DNA of 64,000 bases from Alphaproteobacteria bacterium (GTDB taxonomy: Bacteria; Pseudomonadota; Alphaproteobacteria; Micropepsales; Micropepsaceae), in assembly GCA_015654635.1 (NCBI GenBank), contig JAATGP010000022.1:62001-126000 (forward strand), written 5' to 3'. This document shows, piece by piece, positions 7,634 through 15,992 of the stretch (positions within the stretch are counted from its first letter, which is position 1; every line of letters starts with the position of its first letter). A program made the translations under genes and the position numbers. The notes below the pieces were generated by a model. It was not told where the DNA came from. It searched no databases and saw only the letters and a program-made list of their open reading frames with translations.

Positions 7634-8941
7634 ATGACTCATTTCATCGACCGGCGTCTCAATCCCAAAGGCAAGAGCCTGGGCAATCGCCAGCGCTTCT
7701 TGCGCCGGGCCCGCGCGCAAATTCGCGATGCGGTGCAGAAATCCCTGAAAGATGCCGCCGTTGCCGATATCGGCAAAGAGCGCAAAATCAAGATCTCCAC
7801 CAAAGGCACCAAAGAGCCACGCTTCCGTCTGGACCCCAAATCCGCAGGCGAGCGCGAGTTCGTGCTGCCGGGCAATAAGGAGTTCATGCCCGGTGACGAG
7901 ATCAAGAAGCCGCCGAAAGGCGAGGGCGGCGGGCGCGGCAAAGATGCGGCCGATCATGCCGAGGGCGACGACGATTTTGAATTCGTCATGAGCCAGGACG
8001 AAGTTCTCGATATCTTCTTCGAAGACCTTGAACTGCCCAATCTGGTGACGACGACGCTAAAAGACACCCAGGCCAAGACCTGGAAGCGCGCCGGCATCAC
8101 CACAGCGGGCTCGCCATCACAGATCAATCTCTTGCGCACCATGCGCAACGCCCAAGGGCGGCGTTTGGCCATGCGCCGGCCATCGCTGCGCGCCGTGGAG
8201 ACGATGCAGAAGGAGTTGGAGGATCTCGAGCAACGCGAGCCCTCGGAGGAGACGACAGCGCTGATCACAGCGCTGAAGGAAAAACTTGCCTACGCCATCG
8301 CCAAGCGCAAATGGGTCGGTTTTATCGATCCTCTCGATGTGCGTTTCAATTCGTATTCGGAGCAGCCGGTTCCGACCAGCCAGGCGGTGATGTTCTGTCT
8401 GATGGATGTGTCGGGCTCCATGGGGGAGCGCGAAAAGGACCTCGCCAAGCGGTTTTATATGCTGCTGCACCTGTTCCTCCGGCGCTGCTACAAAAAGGTC
8501 GATATCGTCTTCATCCGCCACACCCATGATGCCCAGGAGGTGGACGAGCAGGAGTTTTTCTATTCGCGCCAATCGGGCGGCACCATCGTCTCGACGGCGC
8601 TCGACAAAATGCTGGAAATCCAGCGCGAGCGCTATACCACCAGCGATTGGAACATCTATGCGGCTCAGGCTTCCGACGGCTACACGCAATCGGGCGATGC
8701 GCGGCGCTGCGTCGAGATGCTGAACGCCGATATCATGCCGCTGTGCCAGTATTACGCCTATATCGAAATTCTCGACGAACGCGAGATGGAGGTCTTCGCA
8801 TCAGAGGATTCCGGCGCCGAGCTGTGGCGGGCCTATCGCACCGTGGCCGATGAGTGGAAAAACTTCGCCACCAAACGCATCTCTAAACCCGCCGACATCT
8901 TCCCGGTCTTCCGCGAGCTGTTCAAGAAAGCGGAGACTTAG
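7634..8941 (+). CDS. yeaH: YeaH/YhbH family protein (DUF444)
   Basis: 435-residue protein with N-terminal DUF444 features (FIDRRLNPKGKSLGNRQRFLRR, then an acidic linker near residues 95-120) and a C-terminal von Willebrand A domain with the MIDAS motif LMDVSGSMGE (DxSxS). The start has GGAAGG upstream at good spacing. Second member of the prkA-yeaH-spoVR module; known genetically to act with PrkA and SpoVR, biochemical role unclear. Cytosolic, no signal peptide. Confidence 0.93.
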   Translation: MTHFIDRRLNPKGKSLGNRQRFLRRARAQIRDAVQKSLKDAAVADIGKERKIKISTKGTKEPRFRLDPKSAGEREFVLPGNKEFMPGDEIKKPPKGEGGGRGKDAADHAEGDDDFEFVMSQDEVLDIFFEDLELPNLVTTTLKDTQAKTWKRAGITTAGSPSQINLLRTMRNAQGRRLAMRRPSLRAVETMQKELEDLEQREPSEETTALITALKEKLAYAIAKRKWVGFIDPLDVRFNSYSEQPVPTSQAVMFCLMDVSGSMGEREKDLAKRFYMLLHLFLRRCYKKVDIVFIRHTHDAQEVDEQEFFYSRQSGGTIVSTALDKMLEIQRERYTTSDWNIYAAQASDGYTQSGDARRCVEMLNADIMPLCQYYAYIEILDEREMEVFASEDSGAELWRAYRTVADEWKNFATKRISKPADIFPVFRELFKKAET

Positions 8942-9274
8942 ATGATCTTCGGAGGAAATTCACATGCGTCACACTCTAGCAAAAGAGCAGCGGAATTTTC
9001 GATCCAGATAGAGGAGGCGTACGCGATTGTTCAGCATTACGCCGAGGTTGTAGAGAAGCATCCCGGTACAATTGAAAATGATAGCCTTCTTCCTGCGAAG
9101 AAGGACAAGATGAAATGGAGTCTGCTGTTGCTGCTTCGGCAGGCAAAAAAGCCAAAGCGGCAGGACTGGCTTAAGGTAGGCTATCTTCTGCTTGCGAACT
9201 TCCAACCGCTAAGCAAGGCGGAAAGAGCGATAGTTGCAAAGCAGGACGAGCTATTTAGGCAAAAGCTTGATTAA
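8942..9274 (+). CDS. Hypothetical protein inserted in the yeaH-spoVR gap
   Basis: 110 residues, starting directly after the yeaH stop. Charged and helical, with IQIEEAYAIVQHYAEVVEKHP, then MKWSLLLLLRQAKKPKRQDWLKVGYLLLANF. The Leu-rich patch (MKWSLLLLLRQ) is too short for a membrane segment. Codon use is AT-richer than in yeaH and spoVR. The true start is unclear: a strong GGAGGA site at about 8951 points to another frame (a 15-codon ORF at 8964), and a second GAGGAG lies near 9011. I do not recognise the family. It appears to be an insertion into an otherwise conserved operon. Confidence 0.5.
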   Translation: MIFGGNSHASHSSKRAAEFSIQIEEAYAIVQHYAEVVEKHPGTIENDSLLPAKKDKMKWSLLLLLRQAKKPKRQDWLKVGYLLLANFQPLSKAERAIVAKQDELFRQKLD

Positions 9275-9298
9275 AAGACAGCATCCAAGGAAGATGTA

Positions 9299-9418
9299 AT
9301 GGCAGAAATGGCCGCTCTATCGGCGATTTGGCCAGCCTACATGGCGTTGCTTGATAACAGTCAGACTGAACTAGAAGAGCTTCGCGGCGAACTGCGAGCT
9401 GCGGGAATTGAATTGTGA
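9299..9418 (+). CDS. 39-residue small ORF
   Basis: ATG-initiated ORF of 39 codons with AAGGAAG seven bases upstream. The product starts MAEMAALSAIWPAY and ends ELRGELRAAGIEL; it is acidic and helical. It follows the 110-residue ORF by 24 bp, so the two could be a bicistron. No family recognised. The good ribosome site and balanced composition support a real gene, but its size leaves doubt. Confidence 0.45.
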   Translation: MAEMAALSAIWPAYMALLDNSQTELEELRGELRAAGIEL

Positions 9419-9461
9419 TGATCGCACAAGGTGCTAATTCTACGTTCATCAATTGCCGGAA

Positions 9462-9566
9462 TTCGTCATGGCCGGGCTTGACCCGGCCATCCAGAGGAAC
9501 ATGGCTCTCTTCCAGAGCGAGGACATTTGGGGACTGGATGGCCGCCTCAAGGACGGCTATGACGAA
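9462..9566. repeat. Palindromic intergenic repeat element
   Basis: Two 33-base imperfectly complementary arms: TTCGTCATGGCCGGGCTTGA... (9462-9494) and CTGGATGGCCGCC...TATGACGAA (9534-9566), with a 39-bp centre. The arm wording (GTCATGGCCGGGCTTGACCC) belongs to a palindromic repeat that I recall as very common in alphaproteobacterial intergenic DNA. It ends 12 bp before the spoVR start. Confidence 0.7.
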
Positions 9567-9578
9567 AGGCGATGAAGC

Positions 9579-11063
9579 ATGAGCGGGTTGTTGTTCACCG
9601 AAGCCGAATGGGATTTCGCGACGCTCGACCGGACGTTCAAGGCGATTGAGGATATTGCGCTGAACGATCTGAAGCTCGACGTCTATCCCAACCAGATCGA
9701 GATCATTTCCACCGAGCAGATGCTGGATGCCTATTCCTCGCTTGGCATGCCGCTGATGTACAACCATTGGAGTTTCGGCAAGCTCTTCGCGCGGGAAGAT
9801 ACGATGTACCGGGCCGGCTATTCGGCGCTTGCCTATGAAATCGTGATCAATTCGAGTCCGTGTATCTCGTATCTCTTGGAAGAGAACAACATGACGATGC
9901 AGGCGCTCGTCATGTCGCATGCCGCGTTCGGCCATAATCATTTCTTCAAGAACAATTATCTTTTCCGGCAATGGACCAATGCCGAGGGCATTCTCGATTA
10001 TCTGTCTTTCGCCAAGCATTACATCGCGGTATGCGAGGAGCGTTACGGCCGTGAAGAGGTCGAGAGTATTTTGGACGCGGCGCATGCCTTGATGGATCAG
10101 GGCGTCTTTCGCTATCGCCGCCCGCCCAAGCCTTCCAAAGAGCGGGTGCTGGAAAAGCGCCGTCTGCGCGTCGCCTATGAAGCGGAAGCCTATAACGATC
10201 TGTGGCGTACGCTGCCGGCAGGTATCGAGCCGCCCTCGGCCCCGTTGATGCCGTTGGACGATGAGGCCTTCAATGGCGACAGCAAGCTGCCCGAGGAAAA
10301 TCTGCTCTATTTTATCGAGAAGAACGCCCCCGGCCTTAAGGGCTGGCAACGCGAAATTCTGCGCATCGTGCGCAACATGGCGCAGTACTTTTATCCCCAG
10401 CGCCAGACCAAGGTGATGAACGAGGGCTGTGCCACCTTCGTCCACTACACCATCATGAATATGCTGTTCGACCGCGGCCTGATCAGCGAAGGCTCGCTGC
10501 TGGAATTCATGCATAGCCACACCTCGGTGGTATTCCAGCCGGAGTTTTCCGATCCGCGCTATAACGGCCTTAATCCCTATGCCCTCGGTTACGCCATGAT
10601 GGATGATATCCGCCGCATCGCCGAAAATCCGACGGCAGAAGATCGCGACTGGTTTCCGCATCTGGCGGGCTCGGGCGATTGGATGGGAGCGCTGAAGGAT
10701 GCGTGGGCCAATTACCGCGACGAAAGTTTCATCGAGCAGTTTCTGTCGCCCAAGCTGATCCGCGATTTCCGCCTGTTCGCCCTGCACGACAAGGCCAGCG
10801 ATGGCGCTTATAACGTCGCGGCCATTCACAACGAGCAGGGCTATCGGCGGGTGCGCAGTTTGCTGGCGCGCCAATACGATACCGGCATCGCCGATCCGAA
10901 TATCCAGGTGACGGGGGCAGACTTGAAGGGGGACCGCACCCTATTCCTCGAGCACAAGATGCATCGCGGCGTGCCACTTCATCCCGCAACCAAAGAAATG
11001 GTCGTCGCCCATATCGAGCGGCTTTGGGGGCACGAAGTCGTGCTCGAGGAAGTTAGCGAATAG
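9579..11063 (+). CDS. spoVR: SpoVR family protein
   Basis: 494-residue cytosolic protein with family hallmarks: YPNQIEIISTEQMLDAYSSLGMP, YNHWSFGKLFAREDTMYRAG, AFGHNHFFKNNYLF, the NEGCATFVHYTIMNML segment and NPYALGYAMMDDIRRI. His- and Glu-rich conserved motifs suggest metal binding. In Bacillus it affects the spore cortex; elsewhere it clusters with prkA and yeaH. The gene is separated from yeaH by the small-ORF insertion and the palindromic repeat, so it may rely partly on its own promoter or read-through. Confidence 0.95.
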   Translation: MSGLLFTEAEWDFATLDRTFKAIEDIALNDLKLDVYPNQIEIISTEQMLDAYSSLGMPLMYNHWSFGKLFAREDTMYRAGYSALAYEIVINSSPCISYLLEENNMTMQALVMSHAAFGHNHFFKNNYLFRQWTNAEGILDYLSFAKHYIAVCEERYGREEVESILDAAHALMDQGVFRYRRPPKPSKERVLEKRRLRVAYEAEAYNDLWRTLPAGIEPPSAPLMPLDDEAFNGDSKLPEENLLYFIEKNAPGLKGWQREILRIVRNMAQYFYPQRQTKVMNEGCATFVHYTIMNMLFDRGLISEGSLLEFMHSHTSVVFQPEFSDPRYNGLNPYALGYAMMDDIRRIAENPTAEDRDWFPHLAGSGDWMGALKDAWANYRDESFIEQFLSPKLIRDFRLFALHDKASDGAYNVAAIHNEQGYRRVRSLLARQYDTGIADPNIQVTGADLKGDRTLFLEHKMHRGVPLHPATKEMVVAHIERLWGHEVVLEEVSE

Positions 11064-11070
11064 CGCGACC

Positions 11071-11262
11071 CTATGAGGGCTTCTTTTCGTTCGTCACGGG
11101 CATTGGCTGCGATCCGGTGTCCGATGCCGCATCTGCGGTCTGTGCCGGGCCAGGCGGTACGAACAGCGAGGTGTAGACGTAGTAGCCAACACCGAGGAAC
11201 AGAACGAGGGTAAGAATGATGGCGCCGATCGACTTTACGGTCGAGGAATAGCTTTCGTCCAT
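11071..11262 (-). CDS. Small single-TM protein (63 aa)
   Basis: Product starts MDESYSSTVKSIG; one transmembrane helix around residues 13-31 (AIILTLVLFLGVGYYVYTSL), then a short Pro/Thr-rich tail probably on the periplasmic side. GGAGA precedes the ATG by eight bases. It converges on spoVR with only 7 bp between stops. No family recognised. Confidence 0.6.
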   Translation of the reverse strand: MDESYSSTVKSIGAIILTLVLFLGVGYYVYTSLFVPPGPAQTADAASDTGSQPMPVTNEKKPS

Positions 11263-11388
11263 TGGAAGGTCTCCATCCTGGGGCGGACCCGCGGGGCTTG
11301 TATCGCCTCGCGTTAACCAGCCACAGTTGGATCATACCCCTGCCACATTTGCGCCACAATAGGTTTTGTAAGTGATACCGATTTATTG

Positions 11389-11443
11389 GCTATGCGACCA
11401 TCGCATAGCTTCCGCCACGTGAGGCGGGCTTAAGAAGCCCGCC
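11389..11443 (-). terminator. Two tandem hairpins after the 64-aa ORF
   Basis: GCTATGCGA / TCGCATAGC with loop CCA (11389-11409), and GGCGGGCTT / AAGCCCGCC with loop AAG (11423-11443). The second overlaps the last codons of the minus-strand ORF at 11430. Neither has a U-tract, so they may terminate, stabilise the mRNA end, or block read-through. Confidence 0.45.
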
Positions 11444-11624
11444 CTTCGGTAACGATCACTTCGGCATGACGGTTGAGATTTTGCGGCTGCTCAGTGGTGA
11501 CGCTGTCGAAGGCAACCGTTGCCTTGGTGGTATAAAGATTAGTGGTCAGATAGGTGGCGGTGCCACCAACGACGGCTAAGGTCAACAAACCTGCACCGAA
11601 AACTTGTTTCAAATTCAAAGACAT
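11430..11624 (-). CDS. Small single-TM protein (64 aa)
   Basis: Start chosen at MSLNLKQVFGAG with GGAG seven bases upstream; an in-frame ATG at 11636 is the alternative. Hydrophobic residues 8-26 form one membrane helix or signal anchor, followed by a 38-residue polar tail (TTKATVAFDSVTTEQPQNLN...). Similar in plan to the 63-aa ORF at 11071 but without evident sequence similarity. Unknown function. Confidence 0.55.
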   Translation of the reverse strand: MSLNLKQVFGAGLLTLAVVGGTATYLTTNLYTTKATVAFDSVTTEQPQNLNRHAEVIVTEGRAS

Positions 11625-11636
11625 GACCCGCTCCAT

Positions 11637-11945
11637 TTTGGTGTCCCCAGCCGCCGTTCCCTTGAACCGCTCTCATCTGGTGACATGCTTCAGATAGGGT
11701 GCCTTTGTCGCAGGACAAGTTTTCTATGCTGCACTGCAGCGGGGAGGGGCTATGCACAAAGCACATGCGGTAAAAACTTGAAAATATACAGGAGCCACCT
11801 ACTAGCTACTTCACAATAGTGTAATGCCATCTAGCAGTGGGGATTGCTTTTGGCTCCATAGCCGCATGAAGCGAGATCTTGTCCTTGAAATCCTTCGACA
11901 ATTCCCCGCACCGGGCGGTTGGTGCGGGGGCTGCGCTGGATTTGG
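11637..11945. other. Intergenic region without recognisable gene
   Basis: About 310 bp. Apart from the GC hairpin at 11904-11929 I see nothing. It must hold the promoter of the 64-aa ORF. Confidence 0.5.
11904..11929 (-). terminator. GC-rich hairpin downstream of the SDR gene
   Basis: CCCCGCACC and GGTGCGGGG, 9 bp perfect with an 8-base loop, 17 bp past the SDR stop. The following minus-strand bases (AATTGT) give only a weak U-tract. Confidence 0.4.
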
Positions 11946-12698
11946 TTAAACGAACATGCCGCCGGATACCTCGATGCGCTGGCCGGTGATCCAGCCCGCA
12001 TCGCTTAAGATCGCGGCGACGGCACCACCCACATCATCCGGCAGACCGGCGCGGCCCATCGCGGTGACATTCGCCACAAAGGCATTGATATCTTTGTTAT
12101 CGCGCACCCGTCCGCCGCCGAAATCGGTCTCGATGGCGCCAGGGGCGATGGTGTTAACGGCAATGCGGCGCGGCCCCAGCTCTTTGGCGAGATAGCGGGT
12201 CAGCACTTCCACCGCCCCTTTCATCGAGGCATAGGCCGAAGAGCCCGGCAGGCTGAAGCGCGCCAGACCGCTCGAGACGTTGAGAATGCGTCCGCCATCG
12301 GCGATCAACGGCAACAGCTTCTGGGTGAGGAAGAAGACGCCCTTGAAATGGATATTCACCAGCCGGTCGAAATCCTCCTCGCGCACCTCGGCAAAGGGCG
12401 CGTAATGGCCGATGCCGGCATTGTTGAGGAGATAGTCGAAGCTTTCGCGGCCAAAGTTTTCCTTCAAGACCGTACGCACGGCTTCGACAAAGGCGGCAAA
12501 GCTGGCGGTCTCGCTGGTGTCGAGGGGCAGCATCACAGCCTTGGAGCCTGCCGCGGCGATGGCGGCAGCGGTGGCGTCTGCTTCGGTCTTGTTGCTGAGA
12601 TAGGTGCCGATGACGGCAACGCCCTGGCGTGCCAGTGCGAGGGCACTGGCCCGGCCCAAACCACGGCTGGCTCCAGTGATAATGGCAATTTTTGACAT
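11946..12698 (-). CDS. SDR family NAD(P)-dependent oxidoreductase
   Basis: 250-residue short-chain dehydrogenase. Cofactor motif TGASRGLGRA, the NNAG motif (LLNNAGIGHYAPF), catalytic Ser in NVSSGLARF and Tyr/Lys in SAYASMKGA. The C-terminus IEVSGGMFV is typical of classical SDRs. Start MSKIAIIT with GAGGAG upstream. Divergent from a LysR regulator (12797), which is the likely controller. Substrate unknown; the residue after the glycine motif does not settle NAD versus NADP. Confidence 0.88.
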   Translation of the reverse strand: MSKIAIITGASRGLGRASALALARQGVAVIGTYLSNKTEADATAAAIAAAGSKAVMLPLDTSETASFAAFVEAVRTVLKENFGRESFDYLLNNAGIGHYAPFAEVREEDFDRLVNIHFKGVFFLTQKLLPLIADGGRILNVSSGLARFSLPGSSAYASMKGAVEVLTRYLAKELGPRRIAVNTIAPGAIETDFGGGRVRDNKDINAFVANVTAMGRAGLPDDVGGAVAAILSDAGWITGQRIEVSGGMFV

Positions 12699-12735
12699 GG
12701 TGGTCTCCTCAACGGGGTGGTTGAGTGCAAGGTAG

Positions 12736-12784
12736 CTATTCTGTATATTCAAACAATACGGCAATTTTCGGAAATACTATTCTG
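12736..12784. promoter_or_regulatory. Candidate LysR operator between SDR and lysR genes
   Basis: The 98-bp divergent spacer is AT-rich. It contains TATTCAAACAATA (12746-12758), a T-N11-A dyad of the LysR type, flanked by two direct copies of CTATTCTG (12736-12743 and 12777-12784). The layout fits autoregulation and control of the SDR gene. Inferred only. Confidence 0.45.
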
Positions 12785-12796
12785 AAAGTGTGAATA

Positions 12797-13690
12797 ATGG
12801 ACCAACTGGAAGCCATGCGCATTTTCGCCAGGGTGGTGGAGCGGACCAGCTTTTCCGCCGCTGCCCGCGATTTGCATCTGCCAGCCTCCAAGGTGACCGA
12901 AGCGGTCAAGCAGTTGGAAACCCGCCTCGGCGTGCGCCTGATCGAGCGCACGACGCGCGCGGTGCGCCCGACGCCGGATGGCGAGGCCTACCACCGCCGC
13001 TGTTTGTCGATTCTGAGTGAGGTCGAGGATGCCGAAAGCGCTTTGCGAGGCGCCAAACCCAAAGGGCCGGTGCGGGTGGATGTGCAAGGCGGCTTGGCGC
13101 GGCGCGTGTTGTTTCCAAGCTTGCCGTCTTTCTTTGCCGACTATCCGGACATCGAACTGACGATCAGCGAGACCGACCGTTTTGTCGACCCTTTGCGCGA
13201 AGGTATCGATTGCGTGCTGCGGGCAGGCGAGGTGAAGGATGGCGATCTCGTTGCAAGGCGCGTGGCGTTGCTCCCGGAGGTGACCTGCTGTTCGCCCGCT
13301 TATATCGCCCGTTACGGCATGCCCAGGCGCTGGGATCAGCTCGATGGCCATCGCATGATCGGTTTTCGCTCCTCGGCCACTGGCGGCGTGCTACCGCTCG
13401 AATTCATGGTGGCGGGTGAGAAGAGAACGGTCATGCTGCCGAGCGCCCTGATCGTCGATGCGGCCGAGAGTTACAGCGCTGCCGTGCAGTTGGGGCTAGG
13501 GCTGGTGCAGTCGCCGCGCTATGCCAAGGACGAGGCCTTCGCGCGCGGCACGCTGGTGGCGGTGCTGGAAGAGACGCCGCCATCGCCGACGCCGGTGTCG
13601 CTGCTCTATGCGGGCGGACGCTTGCTATCGCCGCGCGTGCGGGTGTTTATCGATTGGGTGACCCGGCGCTTTGCGGAGGCGGGGCTATAA
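12797..13690 (+). CDS. LysR family transcriptional regulator
   Basis: 297 residues. N-terminal winged HTH (MDQLEAMRIFARVVERTSFSAAARDL... to about residue 60, with LGVRLIERTTRAVRPTPDG), then a periplasmic-binding-like effector domain. It is of the group often annotated as LysR regulator divergent from SDRs or quinone oxidoreductases. Divergent from the SDR gene at 11946-12698, its probable target. Inducer unknown. Confidence 0.9.
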   Translation: MDQLEAMRIFARVVERTSFSAAARDLHLPASKVTEAVKQLETRLGVRLIERTTRAVRPTPDGEAYHRRCLSILSEVEDAESALRGAKPKGPVRVDVQGGLARRVLFPSLPSFFADYPDIELTISETDRFVDPLREGIDCVLRAGEVKDGDLVARRVALLPEVTCCSPAYIARYGMPRRWDQLDGHRMIGFRSSATGGVLPLEFMVAGEKRTVMLPSALIVDAAESYSAAVQLGLGLVQSPRYAKDEAFARGTLVAVLEETPPSPTPVSLLYAGGRLLSPRVRVFIDWVTRRFAEAGL

Positions 13691-13703
13691 TTTCGAAAGC
13701 CCC

Positions 13704-14681
13704 TCACGGCACCAGATAACGAGACCATCTGATCTCGAAAATGACTTTGCCGATATGGCGCAAAGTGTGGACCTGATCCTCATCAGGCGGTTCGCTTTTG
13801 AAGCACTCCACCGCAAAGCGGTCGAGCGGATCATTGCCGCTGGAGCGCAACACCGACACTTCATCGATTTTGCCGCGGTCATAGGTCGCCCAAATCACCG
13901 TCGTGCCGCCAAAGCCGCTGCTGAATTCGCTATGGCTTGCCATGCCCTTCAGGCATTGCTTGATGCCCGTTCTCAGCTCGGTGATTGTTTCCATGGCCTC
14001 GGAACCGAGGAAGCCGACGAACTGCCAATGCACGGCTTTTGGCCGTCCGAGCGTCGACCAAGTGGCGGTTGCGCTTGCCATATGCTTGGTGGCGTCGGGC
14101 ACGCGAAAGCGCATGGAATTAACGCATTCCAGAGCAGCCTTATCAAGATCTGCGTTGCCGCTTTCCTTGCTGAGGACAACATCGCCGGGAAGTCCGTCCG
14201 CGCTGATGGAGAACTTGACAGTCGCGGTGCCGCCGATGTGTTTGCGCTCCGGCCAGAAGGGGTAGTGAAAACAGTCGTTGTCACGCTCCGTCAACGTCGT
14301 CAGAGGGGCAGGCGGCGGCGGGGGCGCTGCCGGTACGCGCCATTCCGTCTCCGCCGACCACAGCACTTCGACAGGCTTGCCGTCCTTAAGAGTCGGGATG
14401 TAGCGCCAGGTGCGCACGCAGCTTGCCGCCGCATCGTCGAGGTCCTCACTGCCGCTCGATTTGGCGACGCGGACATGGCTGACCGCGCCGTTGACGTCGA
14501 TATGAAAGTCGAGCGCGGTGACGCCTTCAACATGCGCAAGGCGTGCCGCCTCAGGGTAGAAGCCGTTGCAGGCGTGCGGCGCGCCGATTGGTATAACCGT
14601 GGCGGGCCGGAACATATCCTCGGCCGCGGCCGGAAGCGCGAGCAGACTCGCCAAAATGGCGCTCAACAATAGACGAAACAT
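13704..14681 (-). CDS. Secreted protein with three TonB-C-like repeats
   Basis: 325 residues with a cleavable signal peptide (about 1-20, LALPAAA/ED). Repeat 1 (about 40-115) has the full TonB C-terminal pattern: YPEAARLAHVEGVTALDFHI, DVNGAVSHVRVAKSSGSEDLDDAA, WRYIPTLKDGKPV. A Pro-rich linker follows (about 118-126). Repeat 2 (about 140-198) and a weaker repeat 3 (about 235-315) share the SSGN/SGN-D-x-LD/A-A pattern and conserved Cys. There is no N-terminal anchor of a true TonB, so it cannot transduce energy by itself. It may be a periplasmic adaptor. Convergent with the LysR gene, stops 13 bp apart. Confidence 0.7.
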   Translation of the reverse strand: MFRLLLSAILASLLALPAAAEDMFRPATVIPIGAPHACNGFYPEAARLAHVEGVTALDFHIDVNGAVSHVRVAKSSGSEDLDDAAASCVRTWRYIPTLKDGKPVEVLWSAETEWRVPAAPPPPPAPLTTLTERDNDCFHYPFWPERKHIGGTATVKFSISADGLPGDVVLSKESGNADLDKAALECVNSMRFRVPDATKHMASATATWSTLGRPKAVHWQFVGFLGSEAMETITELRTGIKQCLKGMASHSEFSSGFGGTTVIWATYDRGKIDEVSVLRSSGNDPLDRFAVECFKSEPPDEDQVHTLRHIGKVIFEIRWSRYLVP

Positions 14682-14783
14682 TGGCTAACCCCCGGCCCAA
14701 ATCGTGGCGGTGATTTTTGCAACTTATTCGTGTCGGCGCGATGTCATATCGGCTGGCTGGACGCGACAAATGGGCAGAGCTGC

Positions 14784-15992
14784 TTATGCCCCGTCCGGGC
14801 GTCTGCGGCGCAGCCATGCGTTGGCGGGTTGTTCGATCAGGGTGGCAAGAAGGGCGCCCCAGGCGATGCAGATCGCGACCAATAGCGCAGGCTCGGCCCA
14901 CCACATCACGGTGGCAAAGCGCTGGCCCAAGAGGATGGTGTCGGGGTGCGGATACCAACGCTGCTCGAAATAACGGATCGCCTGCAGCCAAAAGGTCTGG
15001 CCCATATAGATGCCATAAGACCATTCGCCGAGAAGGCGCAGCGGCCGGCATGAAAACACCGTGGCGAGAAACCCGCGATCAAAGGCGAGCAAAAACATCA
15101 GCGCATAAAGCGAGGTTACAAACCACAGGTCGTTGGGCGTGTGCGACCAGCCGGTGCGATAAGTCGCCCACAAGAAGTAAATGAGGGCGAGGGATTGGGC
15201 AGCATGAAAGAATCCGTCCGGCAGACGGTCAGCACCGGCCGCTTTGGCCTCGCGATACAGCACGGCGAGCCCCACGCCGACGGCAAAGCCTGCCATGCCG
15301 CGAAACATGCCATCGCGATAGGTGATGTCCAGGCCGTGATGCGAATTGATCGCCAGCAAGGTCAGCCAAGAAATGCCGAAGCCCACCAGTGCCACACCCA
15401 CCCACCAGCGCCCGCGCGCCAGGAGCAGATAAAGGGGAAACAACAAGCAAAGCAAAAACTCGACCGAGACAAACCAGGAGGCGCCGTTCCATGTCAGCCA
15501 GGGAAACAAATTCCAGCCCTGGATCAGGAAGAGGCTGGCGACAAAACTCGGCCAAGTGTTAATCGGCGGCCAGGGCTGGTGATAGATGGAGAGATAGCCG
15601 CCAACATAGGAAAGCTGGTTCAGCGTTCCCATCAGCACCAGCATAGAGAGCAGCGTGGCGAAGTGAACGGGATAAAGCCGCGCCAGCCGCGCCCGCAGGA
15701 AGCTGAGATAGGCTTTGCCTTTCCAGAAGGCCTGCACTTGGCTGCCATAGACATGTACCAGAATGAAGCCGGAGAGCGCGAAGAAGAATTCCACCCACAA
15801 ATAACCGCGGCTGACCGGCAGATCGAACCATTTGGCGCAGGTAAAAAAGTAAGCCCAGGTGCTGGCATGGCAGATGGGCTGATCGATGCCGCGATAGCCA
15901 TGGCCCTCGCAGAAATGAAACAGCACCAGGATCAGGGGCGGCAAAGCGCGTGCACCCGCCAAGGCTTTAATTTCGACGGGTTTAGTGCTCAT
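14784..15992 (-). CDS. Acyltransferase family 3 membrane protein
   Basis: 402-residue polytopic inner-membrane acyltransferase (OafA/NodX/YrhL type). ALAGARALPPLILVLFHFCEGHG carries the catalytic His in the first helix; FFFALSGFILVHVYG and FLRARLARLYPVHF with the conserved Arg follow; about ten TM segments. Probably acylates an extracytoplasmic glycan or lipid. Start MSTKPVEIKALAG at 15992 fits the family. Its ATG overlaps the stop of a 43-codon upstream ORF (ATGA), suggesting coupling. Confidence 0.88.
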   Translation of the reverse strand: MSTKPVEIKALAGARALPPLILVLFHFCEGHGYRGIDQPICHASTWAYFFTCAKWFDLPVSRGYLWVEFFFALSGFILVHVYGSQVQAFWKGKAYLSFLRARLARLYPVHFATLLSMLVLMGTLNQLSYVGGYLSIYHQPWPPINTWPSFVASLFLIQGWNLFPWLTWNGASWFVSVEFLLCLLFPLYLLLARGRWWVGVALVGFGISWLTLLAINSHHGLDITYRDGMFRGMAGFAVGVGLAVLYREAKAAGADRLPDGFFHAAQSLALIYFLWATYRTGWSHTPNDLWFVTSLYALMFLLAFDRGFLATVFSCRPLRLLGEWSYGIYMGQTFWLQAIRYFEQRWYPHPDTILLGQRFATVMWWAEPALLVAICIAWGALLATLIEQPANAWLRRRRPDGA

